Positions 8,028-16,704 of a stretch of 64,000 nucleotides of DNA are shown in pieces. Both the position numbers and the translations under genes were made by a program. The notes beneath the pieces were generated by a model. The model was not told the DNA's origin and did no database searches. It was given only the letters and a program-made list of their open reading frames with translations. The stretch is from assembly GCF_010365865.1 (NCBI RefSeq), contig NZ_CP048020.1, positions 2,480,001 to 2,544,000 of the forward strand, in the 5' to 3' direction. The stretch comes from Treponema vincentii (GTDB taxonomy: Bacteria; Spirochaetota; Spirochaetia; Treponematales; Treponemataceae). Position 1 is the first letter of the stretch. Every line of letters begins with the position of its first letter.

Positions 8028-8070
8028 CAACGGGAATGATCCTTACGGACATTCCCGTTGTTGCGTTTTA
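8028..8070 (+). terminator. Terminator hairpin after the TetR gene
   Basis: Perfect 11-bp stem CAACGGGAATG / CATTCCCGTTG (8028-8038, 8050-8060) with an 11-nt loop, followed by a T-rich stretch. It separates the TetR gene from the ECF operon. Confidence 0.7.
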
Positions 8071-8182
8071 GGGAGTATTGAACGAATTCTGTCTGTCGAT
8101 TTCAAATCTACAAGTTCACACACTGAAGTTAAAGACATAATGCGATGCTAATGCGCATAATTATAATTATAAGGAGTGTTTT

Positions 8183-8779
8183 ATGGACAATCAAAAAAAC
8201 ACAAAGTCTTCCAGAGGGGCGATTGCCGCAGGACTTTTTATCGCGCTCTATCTTGTAACCTACGTTATCATCGGCGCGATCTGTATGCCTGTTGCAGTGC
8301 TTTTCTTGCTGATGCCGGAACTGGTGGCTTTCTTTGCAGCGCCTATCTATCATACGATGCTGACAAAGGCGCCCGGATGGATTTCGATCTTTCTTGCAGC
8401 GGTTATTCCCAGTCTGTTCTTAATTGCAACCGGGCATATTCCCATTGCGCCGTTGGTTGCTGTACCGGCAGGTCTCATCGCTGTATTGTTGGCAAAAAAA
8501 GGGCAATACAAAAGCTTTAAGTGGAACGCAATCAGCCATACGATTTTTTCACTCAATCTATTCGGAGGATTCCTTCCTATTTGGGTTATGCGGGATTACT
8601 TTTTTCAGCATACGCTTGAGGGCGGCATGAGCAAAGCGTTTTGTGATACGGTGCGAGCGCTTACTCCATGGTGGGTACTTCCGGTTATGATGATTGCAAC
8701 CATGCTCAGCTCGCTGCTCGGTTCTTTGTTCACAAAAAAAGTATTGCATAAACGTTTGGAAAAAGCAGGTATTGTATGA
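8183..8779 (+). CDS. ECF transporter S component, Trep_Strep/MptD family
   Basis: 198 residues with about five to six membrane segments: ALYLVTYVIIGAICMPVAV, LMPELVAFFAAPIY, FLAAVIPSLFLIATG, PLVAVPAGLIAVLLA and a C-terminal pair. This matches the conserved Trep_Strep family of ECF substrate-binding subunits; the substrate of this family is not firmly known. AAGGAG lies 6 nt before the ATG. It is the first gene of a three-gene operon, overlapping the T-component gene by 4 nt (ATGA). A TATAAT-like box at 8162-8167 could be a promoter. Confidence 0.85.
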   Translation: MDNQKNTKSSRGAIAAGLFIALYLVTYVIIGAICMPVAVLFLLMPELVAFFAAPIYHTMLTKAPGWISIFLAAVIPSLFLIATGHIPIAPLVAVPAGLIAVLLAKKGQYKSFKWNAISHTIFSLNLFGGFLPIWVMRDYFFQHTLEGGMSKAFCDTVRALTPWWVLPVMMIATMLSSLLGSLFTKKVLHKRLEKAGIV

Positions 8780-9528
8780 AGCATTCTGCGGGCGGACTCT
8801 ATACAACAAAACGGCAGAATAACGGATTAGTGTTTGATCCCAGAACTAAATTGATATTACTGATTGAATTTGATATTCTGATGTTTTTAGGCCGCTCGCT
8901 ATTCTATGAAATGGGCGTGTTCTTACTGTGTTCCCTCATTCTTGCGATCGGAGGACACCGGAGAAACTCAATCAAGTGCATCGGCATCTTTGCAGTCTGC
9001 GCCGCTATTGAACAACTGATACACCCCTATATGTCTCATTCTTTGATTTCGCTGGTTTACTTTGCCGTTGCACTTGTACGCAAGGTTTTACCGATTTTTA
9101 TTTTAACAAAGTGGTCTGTTGAAACAACAAAGGTGAGCGCTTTTGTAGCTGCACTGTGGAAGATGCGCCTTCCAAAAAATATGATTATAACCGGCTCCGT
9201 AATTTTTCGCTGCTTCCCTACCATTCGGGAAGAATGGAATGCAATTCAATCCGCGATGCGTATGCGGGGCATTGAATGTAATGCGCGGAGTCTTTTATTC
9301 AAACCGTCGGAAACGATTACGTATATATTGATTCCTCTTTTTATTTCAATCTTGAACATCAGCGATGAACTGGCAGCCGCAGCATTATGCAGAGGGCTTG
9401 ATAATCCGGGCACACATACCTGTATGACGGAGATAGGTTTCAAGCGGCAGGACGTAGCGCTTTTGATTCTTGTTACAGGTATTTTTGCCGGTATGTGCAT
9501 TGTTAGAATACTGGGAGTGAGGCTATGA
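8776..9528 (+). CDS. ECF transporter T component (EcfT/CbiQ family)
   Basis: 250 residues with several hydrophobic helices and, near residues 150-175, the coupling motifs expected in EcfT: MRMRGIECNAR (Ala-Arg-Gly-type coupling helix) and the second one in AAALCRGLDNPG. EcfT links the substrate-binding S protein to the ATPases and transmits ATP-driven rotation. It is overlapped by 4 nt on each side by the S-component and ATPase genes, so all three are translationally coupled. Length is usual for the family. Confidence 0.88.
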   Translation: MKHSAGGLYTTKRQNNGLVFDPRTKLILLIEFDILMFLGRSLFYEMGVFLLCSLILAIGGHRRNSIKCIGIFAVCAAIEQLIHPYMSHSLISLVYFAVALVRKVLPIFILTKWSVETTKVSAFVAALWKMRLPKNMIITGSVIFRCFPTIREEWNAIQSAMRMRGIECNARSLLFKPSETITYILIPLFISILNISDELAAAALCRGLDNPGTHTCMTEIGFKRQDVALLILVTGIFAGMCIVRILGVRL

Positions 9529-11006
9529 TCCATATTCAAAATGTTTCTTTTACGTATGAACAAGCGGATACGCCAAGCCTCAAAAATATCAACCTCTCTG
9601 TTAAAACAGGCGAATGCGTCTTGCTTTGCGGAAAGAGCGGATGCGGAAAAACCACACTGATACGGCTCCTCTGCGGTATGCTGCCTGACTTTTATAACGG
9701 AGTTTTTACAGGCAGTGTGTCGGTGAAAGGAATTGATCCCGTTACCGCACCGATGTATGAGATTGCAAAAACGGTCGGTACCGTTTTTCAAAATCCGCGT
9801 ACACAGTTTTACACCGTTAATACGACAAGTGAAATTGCATTCGGATGTGAAAATTTCGGAATGGAGCCGAAACTCATTCAAGATAGAGTATATGAAACCG
9901 CCGATGCGCTGCATATAAACTCGCTCCTTGACCGAAATATTTTTCAACTTTCAGGCGGAGAAAACCAAAAAATCGCATTCGCAAGTATTTATGCCGTTAA
10001 TCCCGATATTTACGTCTTGGATGAACCTTCTTCCAATTTGGACAATCACGCTATCAATGAATTGCGATCGATACTGCAGTTTTTAAAAGCGCACGGAAAA
10101 ACCATCGTCATCGCAGAACACCGAATCCGGTATCTCAAAGAATTGGCGGATCGTGCGGTATATATGAAAGAAGGACAAATTGAAAAAGAATACACCATGC
10201 AGGAATTGGATTCTATGTCGATTGCAGAACGGATGGAAACCGGTATACGGCCGGTTTCGTTAGGCGGTTTTTCTTCTATTATAAAAGAGCAGGGTGAAAG
10301 CAGCGGAGATATCGGAGCCGATGCCTCAATACAAATGGAAGACGTTTGTTTTTCTTATACGAAATATAAGGGGCAGCCTTCGCTCACTATCCCGGAGGCT
10401 TGTTTTCCGGCAGGAACCGTCATTGCGGTTACCGGAAACAATGGAGCGGGAAAATCGACATTGGTTTCAGTGGTCGGCGGATTATTAAAAAACAAGAAAG
10501 GCACTGTTAAGCTAAACGGAAATATTCAATCGGCAAAAGAACGCTTATTCGTGAGCTATATGGTGATGCAGGAAGTAAATCATCAGTTGTTTACGGACAG
10601 TGTAAAGGAAGAAATTGTGCTTGGCGTTAAAAATCCGGACGAGGAGGCATTGCATGCCGTTTTGACCAAGATGGATATAGAGCGTTTAAAAGATCGCCAT
10701 CCTATGACGTTATCCGGTGGACAAAAACAACGTGTCGCGATTGCGGCAGCGGTCTTTTGCAAAAAGAAAATTTTGATCTTTGATGAACCGACAAGCGGTC
10801 TTGACTTCTTTCACATGATGCAAACGGCAGAACTCATTAAAACGCTGAAAGCCGATGACACCTATATATTTGTCATTACGCACGATTATGAATTGATTGC
10901 GACGGCCTGTGATATCGCCGTTGAAGTAAAAAACGGCCGCATTGAATCGCAGTACGTATTGAATACAAAAGGGATTCAGCAATTACAGAACTCTATATTT
11001 TCGTGA
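9525..11006 (+). CDS. ECF transporter ATPase, fused double ABC domain
   Basis: 493 residues containing two complete ABC domains in one chain, replacing separate EcfA1 and EcfA2. Domain 1: Walker A GKSGCGKTTL near residue 40, signature LSGGENQK, Walker B YVLDEPSSNLD. Domain 2 (from about residue 255): Walker A GNNGAGKSTL, signature LSGGQKQR, Walker B ILIFDEPTSGLD, switch histidine VITHD. Both sites look catalytically intact. It powers the uptake system encoded by the two preceding genes. No terminator is evident; a remnant of a DUF4261 gene on the opposite strand follows. Confidence 0.92.
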   Translation: MIHIQNVSFTYEQADTPSLKNINLSVKTGECVLLCGKSGCGKTTLIRLLCGMLPDFYNGVFTGSVSVKGIDPVTAPMYEIAKTVGTVFQNPRTQFYTVNTTSEIAFGCENFGMEPKLIQDRVYETADALHINSLLDRNIFQLSGGENQKIAFASIYAVNPDIYVLDEPSSNLDNHAINELRSILQFLKAHGKTIVIAEHRIRYLKELADRAVYMKEGQIEKEYTMQELDSMSIAERMETGIRPVSLGGFSSIIKEQGESSGDIGADASIQMEDVCFSYTKYKGQPSLTIPEACFPAGTVIAVTGNNGAGKSTLVSVVGGLLKNKKGTVKLNGNIQSAKERLFVSYMVMQEVNHQLFTDSVKEEIVLGVKNPDEEALHAVLTKMDIERLKDRHPMTLSGGQKQRVAIAAAVFCKKKILIFDEPTSGLDFFHMMQTAELIKTLKADDTYIFVITHDYELIATACDIAVEVKNGRIESQYVLNTKGIQQLQNSIFS

Positions 11007-11066
11007 GGTGATGAGAGGCCATTGTTGATTTTGAATACGGGGGCGGGACTGTATACGCTACTTTGC

Positions 11067-11250
11067 TTGGTGTTATCATTTATTAAAAGATACGACGCGG
11101 TGTTGTATGCATGATTTACAATCAGGTTCGGATCGAGTCCATGAAAATGATATTGTATGTCGGGCAAGAACAACAAGCTCATACCGAGCGTATCGACAAG
11201 CATGTCTTCGCCGCCTTAAATAGTAAAGAAACGGACGTTCATTTTACCAA
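11067..11250 (-). pseudogene. Internal fragment of a DUF4261 gene
   Basis: About 180 bp nearly identical to 13777-13957 inside the intact DUF4261 gene, encoding VDTLGMSLLFLPDIQYHFHG then LDPNLIVNHAYNTASYLLIN. Both ends run into unrelated sequence. It is a recent partial duplication. Confidence 0.8.
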
Positions 11251-11288
11251 TTTTCTTTGAGATTATTATAGTTTGTATGTTCTCAAAT

Positions 11289-12203
11289 TTAGTACATAAC
11301 AGATTTAACCAAAATAAAAAGTATTAAATTCCTCTCAGGCGCAGCTTTGTCATCGGCAATTTTCATACATTCGGTTCTTACCAGAGGATGACGATTTAAA
11401 TTAGCGGCGAGCGACCAAAAGGCTGCATTTTTTATAGATGCACGGTACAATTCTTCACCTGTTATATTCAGTGTTTTAATGAGTTTTTTAAAACTTTCAA
11501 GATGTTCCGTATAGCTATCTAACACGGAAATATCGCAGTCTTCCATGGGCGCATCCGGCTCCTCATTGTTATATTTAATATTAAAATCAGAAAGAAGTTT
11601 TATAAGCTCTTTTTTTTGTTCTTTAGTGCCCGTAAACGTCGTAATCTTATGCTTAAAAATATCTTTCCATGCTAACACCGAGGCAATTTTTCGAATAGGT
11701 GCGGAATCGCCTGTTGCAAAAAAAATACTCCAGAGTATATCGAGCTCCGTTGAATTAGTGATATCGGCTGTCAGCGGATCATACTTGGTCTTATCATCGA
11801 TAATACCTTTGATAAAGCCTTTTAAATAAGCATCGTTTTCTTTTTCATAAAGCTTATTCAAAAGCTGTTTATCTTTGAGGCTGACAACCAGAATAAGGAA
11901 TCGCCGCTCTTCGCTATCGCTTTTGCCATATATGGTCATAAGCTGATTGAAAGATTGTTCCGTAGGAAAGATTTTCGAAAAAAAGAATACCGTCGGATAA
12001 TACCACGAGGCTTCTCTGTCAGGGTGATGGTCGTTAAAAAAAGATTCCAATAATTCCGGCGCTTTTTGGTAGTCTTTCGTTTTATAAAAATCCATTATTC
12101 GGTCATCGACGCTTCCGTATTCTTGTGCGACAGCATGCGTCCCACAGATTACGGCAAATACAAACATACAAAAAATACTGATAATAGTTTTCGGTTTTCG
12201 CAT
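11289..12203 (-). CDS. Exported hypothetical protein
   Basis: About 304 residues; family not recognised. The N-terminus MRKPKTIISIFCMFVFAVIC ends GTHAVAQ, a standard signal peptide with an AxA-type cleavage site, so the protein is periplasmic or surface. The mature part is mostly helical and charged (DRIMDFYKTKDYQKAPELLE, then repeated helical blocks), resembling TPR or HEAT-like scaffolds. GAGG lies 6 nt before the ATG at 12203, favouring it over the upstream GTG. It stands alone, with fragments of other genes on both sides. Confidence 0.7.
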   Translation of the reverse strand: MRKPKTIISIFCMFVFAVICGTHAVAQEYGSVDDRIMDFYKTKDYQKAPELLESFFNDHHPDREASWYYPTVFFFSKIFPTEQSFNQLMTIYGKSDSEERRFLILVVSLKDKQLLNKLYEKENDAYLKGFIKGIIDDKTKYDPLTADITNSTELDILWSIFFATGDSAPIRKIASVLAWKDIFKHKITTFTGTKEQKKELIKLLSDFNIKYNNEEPDAPMEDCDISVLDSYTEHLESFKKLIKTLNITGEELYRASIKNAAFWSLAANLNRHPLVRTECMKIADDKAAPERNLILFILVKSVMY

Positions 12204-12266
12204 ATACCGCCTCACTTCTCAATGATTATGCACGATATTTTAACCGATCTTACATAAACCGTCTAT

Positions 12267-12482
12267 TCACAAAGAGAAATCAAAAGTGGAGTTGAAAAGC
12301 ATTGCAAAATGGTCATACAATATGTTCAGATGATAACCGTGTTCCTTCCATGTATCGCCGCAAAATGACCATAAAATAATCACTAAAAATAAGGGACTGA
12401 TAAGCCATATTCCCATGCGTTTATCGTTCGGTAAGATACCCATAAACAAAAGCTTCCCGAGTTCGGAAAACGCAAGGGAGTA
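12267..12482 (-). pseudogene. Fragment of a small membrane protein gene
   Basis: An open frame from just after a TGA encodes SLAFSELGKLLFMG..ISPLFLVIILWSFCG, a single strong membrane helix, and ends FDFSL. An internal ATG with GGGAAG 9 nt upstream could allow a ~58-residue peptide, but the frame clearly extends upstream without a start, so a truncated gene is more likely. The parent family is not known. Confidence 0.35.
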
Positions 12483-12525
12483 TCAAGCCTGTTTAAGGCG
12501 AAAAGAACTATAAAGATGTAACCAA

Positions 12526-12582
12526 ATGCCTCTCCATATATACTATACGGCAAGTAGTATGAAACAACAAGTAAAGCTCATG
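12526..12582. repeat. Dispersed ~55-bp repeat, copy 2
   Basis: Matches 6975-7029 (TACGGCAAGTAGTATGAAA core). It overlaps the last codons of the ApbA/PanE-like paralogue, so it may have supplied its stop. Confidence 0.6.
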
Positions 12583-13492
12583 TCAAATCAATATATTTTT
12601 CATACGATCCCCACACACTCATGGGGAGCCCCAATGACCTGCCGGCATTCAAGACTTCTCTGTATCCAACCACCCATTCGCTGTATCCTTTTTTCATGTG
12701 GTTGATTATCATATCCAATGTGTTTTGTTCGGAAAATATTTTTTGCAATATACGGGCAATTAAAAAAACCGGAAGATTAAATAAATATGCCGGAAATATT
12801 CGATACGTTCTTACTCCCAGTAATCTGCACACCTGTATTCCTTCTCTAAAAGCAAGCACCATTTTCTTAATTGCATTGGGATTTGTAATAACATTTTCAA
12901 AACTACCGTATTCTGCAATCACACCAGCTGTAATTGCTTGCTGCAAATAATGAACTTTCAACCACTCAAAGATATTTTTATCAACCGTTATGTTTATACT
13001 GGAATTTTGTAATAATGATGAGAAATGCGGCAAGTAAATCGATGAACCGCCTAAACGGGTTGCTTCATCAAATATGATAATGTGTAAGCCTTTTTCGTCT
13101 CTTCCGCCGCCTATTGATGAAGGGAATGCAATAAGGTAATCGTCTTGAGAAAGATAGGGATCAATTTCGTTCTTTATATTCCAGTTATTCTGCATAAACA
13201 CAAAATACTTTGTTTTATTTTTCAATTCTTTTAAATGCGGTAAGACGCTACATAATTGAAAACGATTTACGGCAACTATAATAGCGTCGTAATGATCTTC
13301 AATATGGGTAATAATTCTGCGCTCGAATTTCATTGTTTGGTACATAGTCGATCGTTTTCTTAAATCTTTATAGCTGATTGTAATTTCTTTTTCCGTGTCG
13401 GATTTCCCGTAAAAGTCCACTTCGTTATTACAAGACACCAGCCAGCCATATGCCGTGCCTATTGTTCCTGCACCGTAGATTAAGAGTTTCAT
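12578..13492 (-). CDS. ApbA/PanE-like oxidoreductase, paralogue 2
   Basis: 304 residues. The N-terminus MKLLIYGAGTIGTAYGWLVS carries the dinucleotide-binding GxGxxG, and the central FAFPSSIGGGRDEKG and C-terminal helical parts fit the ketopantoate reductase fold. Identity to the gene at 1364-2239 is high at the first codons and low after, so the two are diverged paralogues with probably different substrates. GAGG lies 7 nt before the ATG. Its 3' end overlaps a dispersed repeat. Neighbours do not indicate a pathway. Confidence 0.75.
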   Translation of the reverse strand: MKLLIYGAGTIGTAYGWLVSCNNEVDFYGKSDTEKEITISYKDLRKRSTMYQTMKFERRIITHIEDHYDAIIVAVNRFQLCSVLPHLKELKNKTKYFVFMQNNWNIKNEIDPYLSQDDYLIAFPSSIGGGRDEKGLHIIIFDEATRLGGSSIYLPHFSSLLQNSSINITVDKNIFEWLKVHYLQQAITAGVIAEYGSFENVITNPNAIKKMVLAFREGIQVCRLLGVRTYRIFPAYLFNLPVFLIARILQKIFSEQNTLDMIINHMKKGYSEWVVGYREVLNAGRSLGLPMSVWGSYEKYIDLT

Positions 13493-13621
13493 TGTATAGC
13501 CTCAGTTATTTTATTTCAAAAATCACAATAGTTGCTTAAATCAGCTCTTTTCACAATATATTATATTATCGCATTAACCGCATAACAGCAAAAAGTGTAC
13601 CGGATACTATCATTGTTGTGT

Positions 13622-14500
13622 TTATTCATACTGTCTGTTACCCGCAGCGTAGGCACCGGTATCTATATCGAGGACTTCGCGCACAGGCTGTATAAGCGAT
13701 TCTTCGTAGCGGCATATCCATCGCTCAGGCTGCGCTGAACCGTCCGGTATACCGTCAATGGTGTTGCCGGTTTCTATGGTGTTATCATTTATTAAAAGAT
13801 ACAACGCGGTGTTGTATGCATGATTTACAATCAGGTTCGGATCGAGTCCGTGAAAATGATATTGTAAGTCGGGTAAGAACAACAAGCTCATGCCGAGCGT
13901 ATCGACAAGCATATCTTCGCCGCCTTGAATAGTAAAAAAGCGGACGTTCACGGCAAATTGAATAAAACGGTTTTCACGGGGAAGCGTATGGTTGCGGATA
14001 GTTTCTGCAGTAAAAAGCTTTCCCGAATTTTCAAAATAAACGGCAGTACAGCCAGGAAAAAGCTCGACCAGCGCCTCTGTAAAATCCATATCGAGTGCTG
14101 CACGCTCCGATGCGGGAAGCGCCGCCGCCAGCATATCGGTACCGATGAGTGCATATCGGCATTTGGACAAAATAGCATCTTTATCGTCTCCGCAGTCCCA
14201 CATCTGGCTTTTGGTAAAATCGTCAATGGTATTTCCGTCAAAGGCGGCGGGAGCAATCATTAGCATAGGCGGATACGCCCCATCCTTAAATTCCGCCCGA
14301 TATCGAGTGGCGGCAAACTGCGCTACGGCAGTGTCCGAATCGTATGAAAAACATTCGGCATCTCCCAAGCGCTTTTGCATCACCGCTTCCATCTGCTCCC
14401 GAGCCGGCATTGTTACCGGCGCTTTAAACAAGAGCTTTACAATAAAAATGCCGCCGACTTTTTCTTCTTTGGTTAAATCCTGTTGAAAAATCTTATCCAT
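13622..14500 (-). CDS. DUF4261 domain protein
   Basis: 292 residues. The C-terminal half (GLDPNLIVNHAYNTALYLLI then DGSAQPERWICRYEESLIQP) has the conserved features of DUF4261, a family of unknown function often seen beside immunity or stress genes. No signal peptide or membrane segment is present, so it is cytoplasmic. AGGTG lies about 6 nt before the ATG. An internal fragment (11067-11250) and a C-terminal fragment (19473-19548) of the same gene type lie nearby, showing that this gene has been repeatedly duplicated and lost here. Confidence 0.8.
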   Translation of the reverse strand: MDKIFQQDLTKEEKVGGIFIVKLLFKAPVTMPAREQMEAVMQKRLGDAECFSYDSDTAVAQFAATRYRAEFKDGAYPPMLMIAPAAFDGNTIDDFTKSQMWDCGDDKDAILSKCRYALIGTDMLAAALPASERAALDMDFTEALVELFPGCTAVYFENSGKLFTAETIRNHTLPRENRFIQFAVNVRFFTIQGGEDMLVDTLGMSLLFLPDLQYHFHGLDPNLIVNHAYNTALYLLINDNTIETGNTIDGIPDGSAQPERWICRYEESLIQPVREVLDIDTGAYAAGNRQYE

Positions 14501-14546
14501 ATTTCACCTACCCTTCTCTTCTATTTTTGAAAGTATGAAAAAAATG

Positions 14547-15006
14547 TTACGCGTTTATAATATTTTTCTCAAAAAAATCGATTGCATTTTTAAAATCGTT
14601 TTCGTTCGGTCGGCCTTTGTTTAAACCGCCGATGAGTTTTAAGGGGCCGAAGGTATCGAAACCTTTACAGCCGAATATCCCCATGCAGATCTTTCCGTTT
14701 TGTTCGGTTCTTTTACGCAGCGTTTTTTCAAACCCTGTATTAACCGCTCCAGCGGTGTAAATAAAAAAACAGCTTTTGTACACCGCCTGCAAGCGCTTGT
14801 TCAAATAGTGTATCGACCGGTTTCGCAAATTTAAAGTAAAAAATTCCGGAGGCAAAACCGACCGTATCATATCGCTTAAAATCATCGGGATTAAAATCGA
14901 CAGCTTTGATCAGAACTGTTTCAGGGTACTTCTCTTTTATTTTATACAGCACTTTTTCAGTGTTCCCGTGATGTGTTGAACTGTATACAATGCATACATT
15001 ACTCAT
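14547..15006 (-). pseudogene. Flavodoxin, frameshifted in this sequence
   Basis: The first frame gives MSNVCIVYSSTHHGNTEKVL, the phosphate-binding SSTHHGNT loop of flavodoxins, up to LAGGVQKLFFY. The second frame continues IYTAGAVNTGFEKTL..FGCKGFDTFGP.. to the end. Removing one T from the T7 run (coding strand, about 14768-14776) joins them into 152 residues, normal for a flavodoxin. Its start overlaps the stop of the EFR1-type gene upstream. It would carry electrons through FMN, probably for the same redox response as its operon partners. Whether the shift is real or a sequencing error is open. Confidence 0.8.
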
Positions 15007-15916
15007 AGCATAATTCTCCTTCATTATTTATGTAGCCGTATCGTTTGGGGTATACGGCCGAGAGGTCTTTTTCCAAAATAATATTTCCATCATTTAATCT
15101 TTTTTGCGCAACCGTTCGATATGCAAAATCGATTGCGTTGCTTTTACAATGATAAAAACATTCTCCGCATAAGATACAATTTTTTTGATCTTTTATCGAT
15201 ACCTTACCATCTACAAAAATAAAATTGTTAACAGGACACACTGAAATACATTTTTTACATGCATGGCAGTTTTCTCGTATAATCGATACGGTTTTAAACT
15301 TTGCATGTATTTTTTCTTGCGAAAGTATGTTCAGCATAAGACGCATAGGGACTTTGGTATACGCAAAAGAACTGCTATTGTCTTGTATATGTTCCGTATG
15401 CAAACATAAATCAAAAATAGTACTTATGACCTTCTCTATTAAGCGTTCTTCCGCATCGCCGGGCTTGTGCTCCAGTATTTTGGTACGAAAAAATCTGCTC
15501 AGTGTATGAAAGGAGGCAAGTTTTATTCCCAAAACCGGCACATATTTTTCCTTTTTTAATGCACGCCCCATCTCTTCCAATGCAATAAATGAATGAGCAC
15601 CTCCGTACGTGATAAACGGAACGGCAATTTTTGAACGCTTTTGATCCGGTTCAGGCAGCGCTTCAAGGATGCGCAATACATGAGTTTCCGCATGTCCTGC
15701 GTATACCGGCGCGCCTGCAAAAAGAGCATCGAATTCTTGTAAGCGTTCTTCCAAGATTTTTTGCCTTTCGGATTTTGAGGCAAACAACAGGTTATCATCT
15801 TTTGTAATATTTATGATATCCGCTGTGCCGCCTTTCTCTTCGATACTCCTCTGAATCATGCGTGCAGCAGCCAATGTGTGTCCCGAAGGACTAAATACAA
15901 TGATAGCAGCTTTCAT
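14999..15916 (-). CDS. EFR1-type flavodoxin/ferredoxin fusion protein
   Basis: 305 residues. An N-terminal flavodoxin-like domain (MKAAIIVFSPSGHTLAAARM; phosphate loop SPSGHT) is followed, from about residue 220, by a two-cluster 4Fe-4S ferredoxin domain with CHACKKCISVCPVNNF and CILCGECFYHCKSNA. This layout is that of EFR1 family ferrodoxins. GGAGGG lies 6 nt before the ATG at 15916; the longer frame is not needed. The ATG overlaps the MarR stop (ATGA), so the regulator, this protein and the flavodoxin form one operon. It is likely an electron-transfer protein induced under the MarR signal. Confidence 0.88.
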   Translation of the reverse strand: MKAAIIVFSPSGHTLAAARMIQRSIEEKGGTADIINITKDDNLLFASKSERQKILEERLQEFDALFAGAPVYAGHAETHVLRILEALPEPDQKRSKIAVPFITYGGAHSFIALEEMGRALKKEKYVPVLGIKLASFHTLSRFFRTKILEHKPGDAEERLIEKVISTIFDLCLHTEHIQDNSSSFAYTKVPMRLMLNILSQEKIHAKFKTVSIIRENCHACKKCISVCPVNNFIFVDGKVSIKDQKNCILCGECFYHCKSNAIDFAYRTVAQKRLNDGNIILEKDLSAVYPKRYGYINNEGELCYE

Positions 15917-16389
15917 AGTAAACCCTCCCATACGCCTTCATTTGAGCTTAAATCGGGAATATTGTTATCTACCAATTCCGCTAAACGAGCAATTGCGTCA
16001 AATTCTTTTTTTGAGAGTGAATTTAAATACGCTGCAAGTTTCTCGTTAAAACCGGCATGAAATTTCTCGTGATTGTTATACGCAACGATTCCTTCTTTCG
16101 TCAGCTTAAAATAAACGGTTTTTTTGTTATCCGCTTTTTTATATTTTTCTATCAATTTTTTCTTGAGCAGCTTATCGGCAACTTGTGTTACAGCGCCATT
16201 TGTAATACCGAGTTTTTCCGAAAGCTCGGAAGCGCTGTGTCCGCCATCCAAACCTATCGCTTCTATAAAATGAATTTCACTTTGGTACAAAGTATGCTGT
16301 GTACCGAAAGTCCTTGGTCTTTTATCATTAGCGTTTATTTTGTACTGAATTTTTACCGTCCGTTTTATGAGATTTTCTACATCATTCAT
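15913..16389 (-). CDS. MarR family transcriptional regulator
   Basis: 158 residues with a winged helix: SEIHFIEAIGLDGGHSASEL, EKLGITNGAVTQVADKLLKK as recognition region and YKKADNKKTVYFKLTKEG as the wing. MarR proteins bind DNA as dimers and release it on sensing phenolic or oxidising ligands. It is the first gene of an operon with two redox proteins, which fits an oxidative or redox sensing job. Two near-palindromic sites flank its promoter, consistent with autoregulation. Confidence 0.9.
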   Translation of the reverse strand: MNDVENLIKRTVKIQYKINANDKRPRTFGTQHTLYQSEIHFIEAIGLDGGHSASELSEKLGITNGAVTQVADKLLKKKLIEKYKKADNKKTVYFKLTKEGIVAYNNHEKFHAGFNEKLAAYLNSLSKKEFDAIARLAELVDNNIPDLSSNEGVWEGLL

Positions 16390-16405
16390 TGCATTGCCCT
16401 TTTTA

Positions 16406-16470
16406 TTTTAGCTACTAAAATAAAAATACATTAAAATGCAGTCGATGTCAATATGTTTTAGCAACTAAAT
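16406..16470 (-). promoter_or_regulatory. marR operon promoter with two operators
   Basis: On the minus strand, TTGACA (16446-16451), 17-nt spacer, TATTTT (16423-16428). A dyad TTTTAG-CTA-CTAAAA (16406-16420) lies just downstream of the -10, and a second, TTTTAG-CAA-CTAAAT (16456-16470), just upstream of the -35. This is the expected layout of a MarR autorepressor. Confidence 0.8.
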
Positions 16471-16473
16471 ATT

Positions 16474-16620
16474 TTAATACACTAAATCAGTTTCATCAAC
16501 TTCCAATTTAAGACCAAGCAAGAAGAACTTAACTCCTGCACGGATTGCAAAAAGTTTATTGTATTCCACCGGTTCTTCTTCCCAAAACCACGATGGCATT
16601 TTTAATTGAAATGGCAGCAT
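16474..16620 (-). pseudogene. Short unidentified frame, probable gene tail
   Basis: A 48-residue frame with a protein-like composition (MPSWFWEEEPVEYNKLFAIR then AGVKFFLLGLKLEVDE) starts at an ATG that has AGGA directly against it, too close for normal initiation. It probably is the 3' part of a lost gene. The family is not recognised. Confidence 0.3.
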
Positions 16621-16704
16621 TCCTATGATATAATCCAATCAATTTATAAAAGAAATCTAATATGTCCGTTCAACGGATAGCTTACTGAACCGCTTGGAGA
16701 TAAA

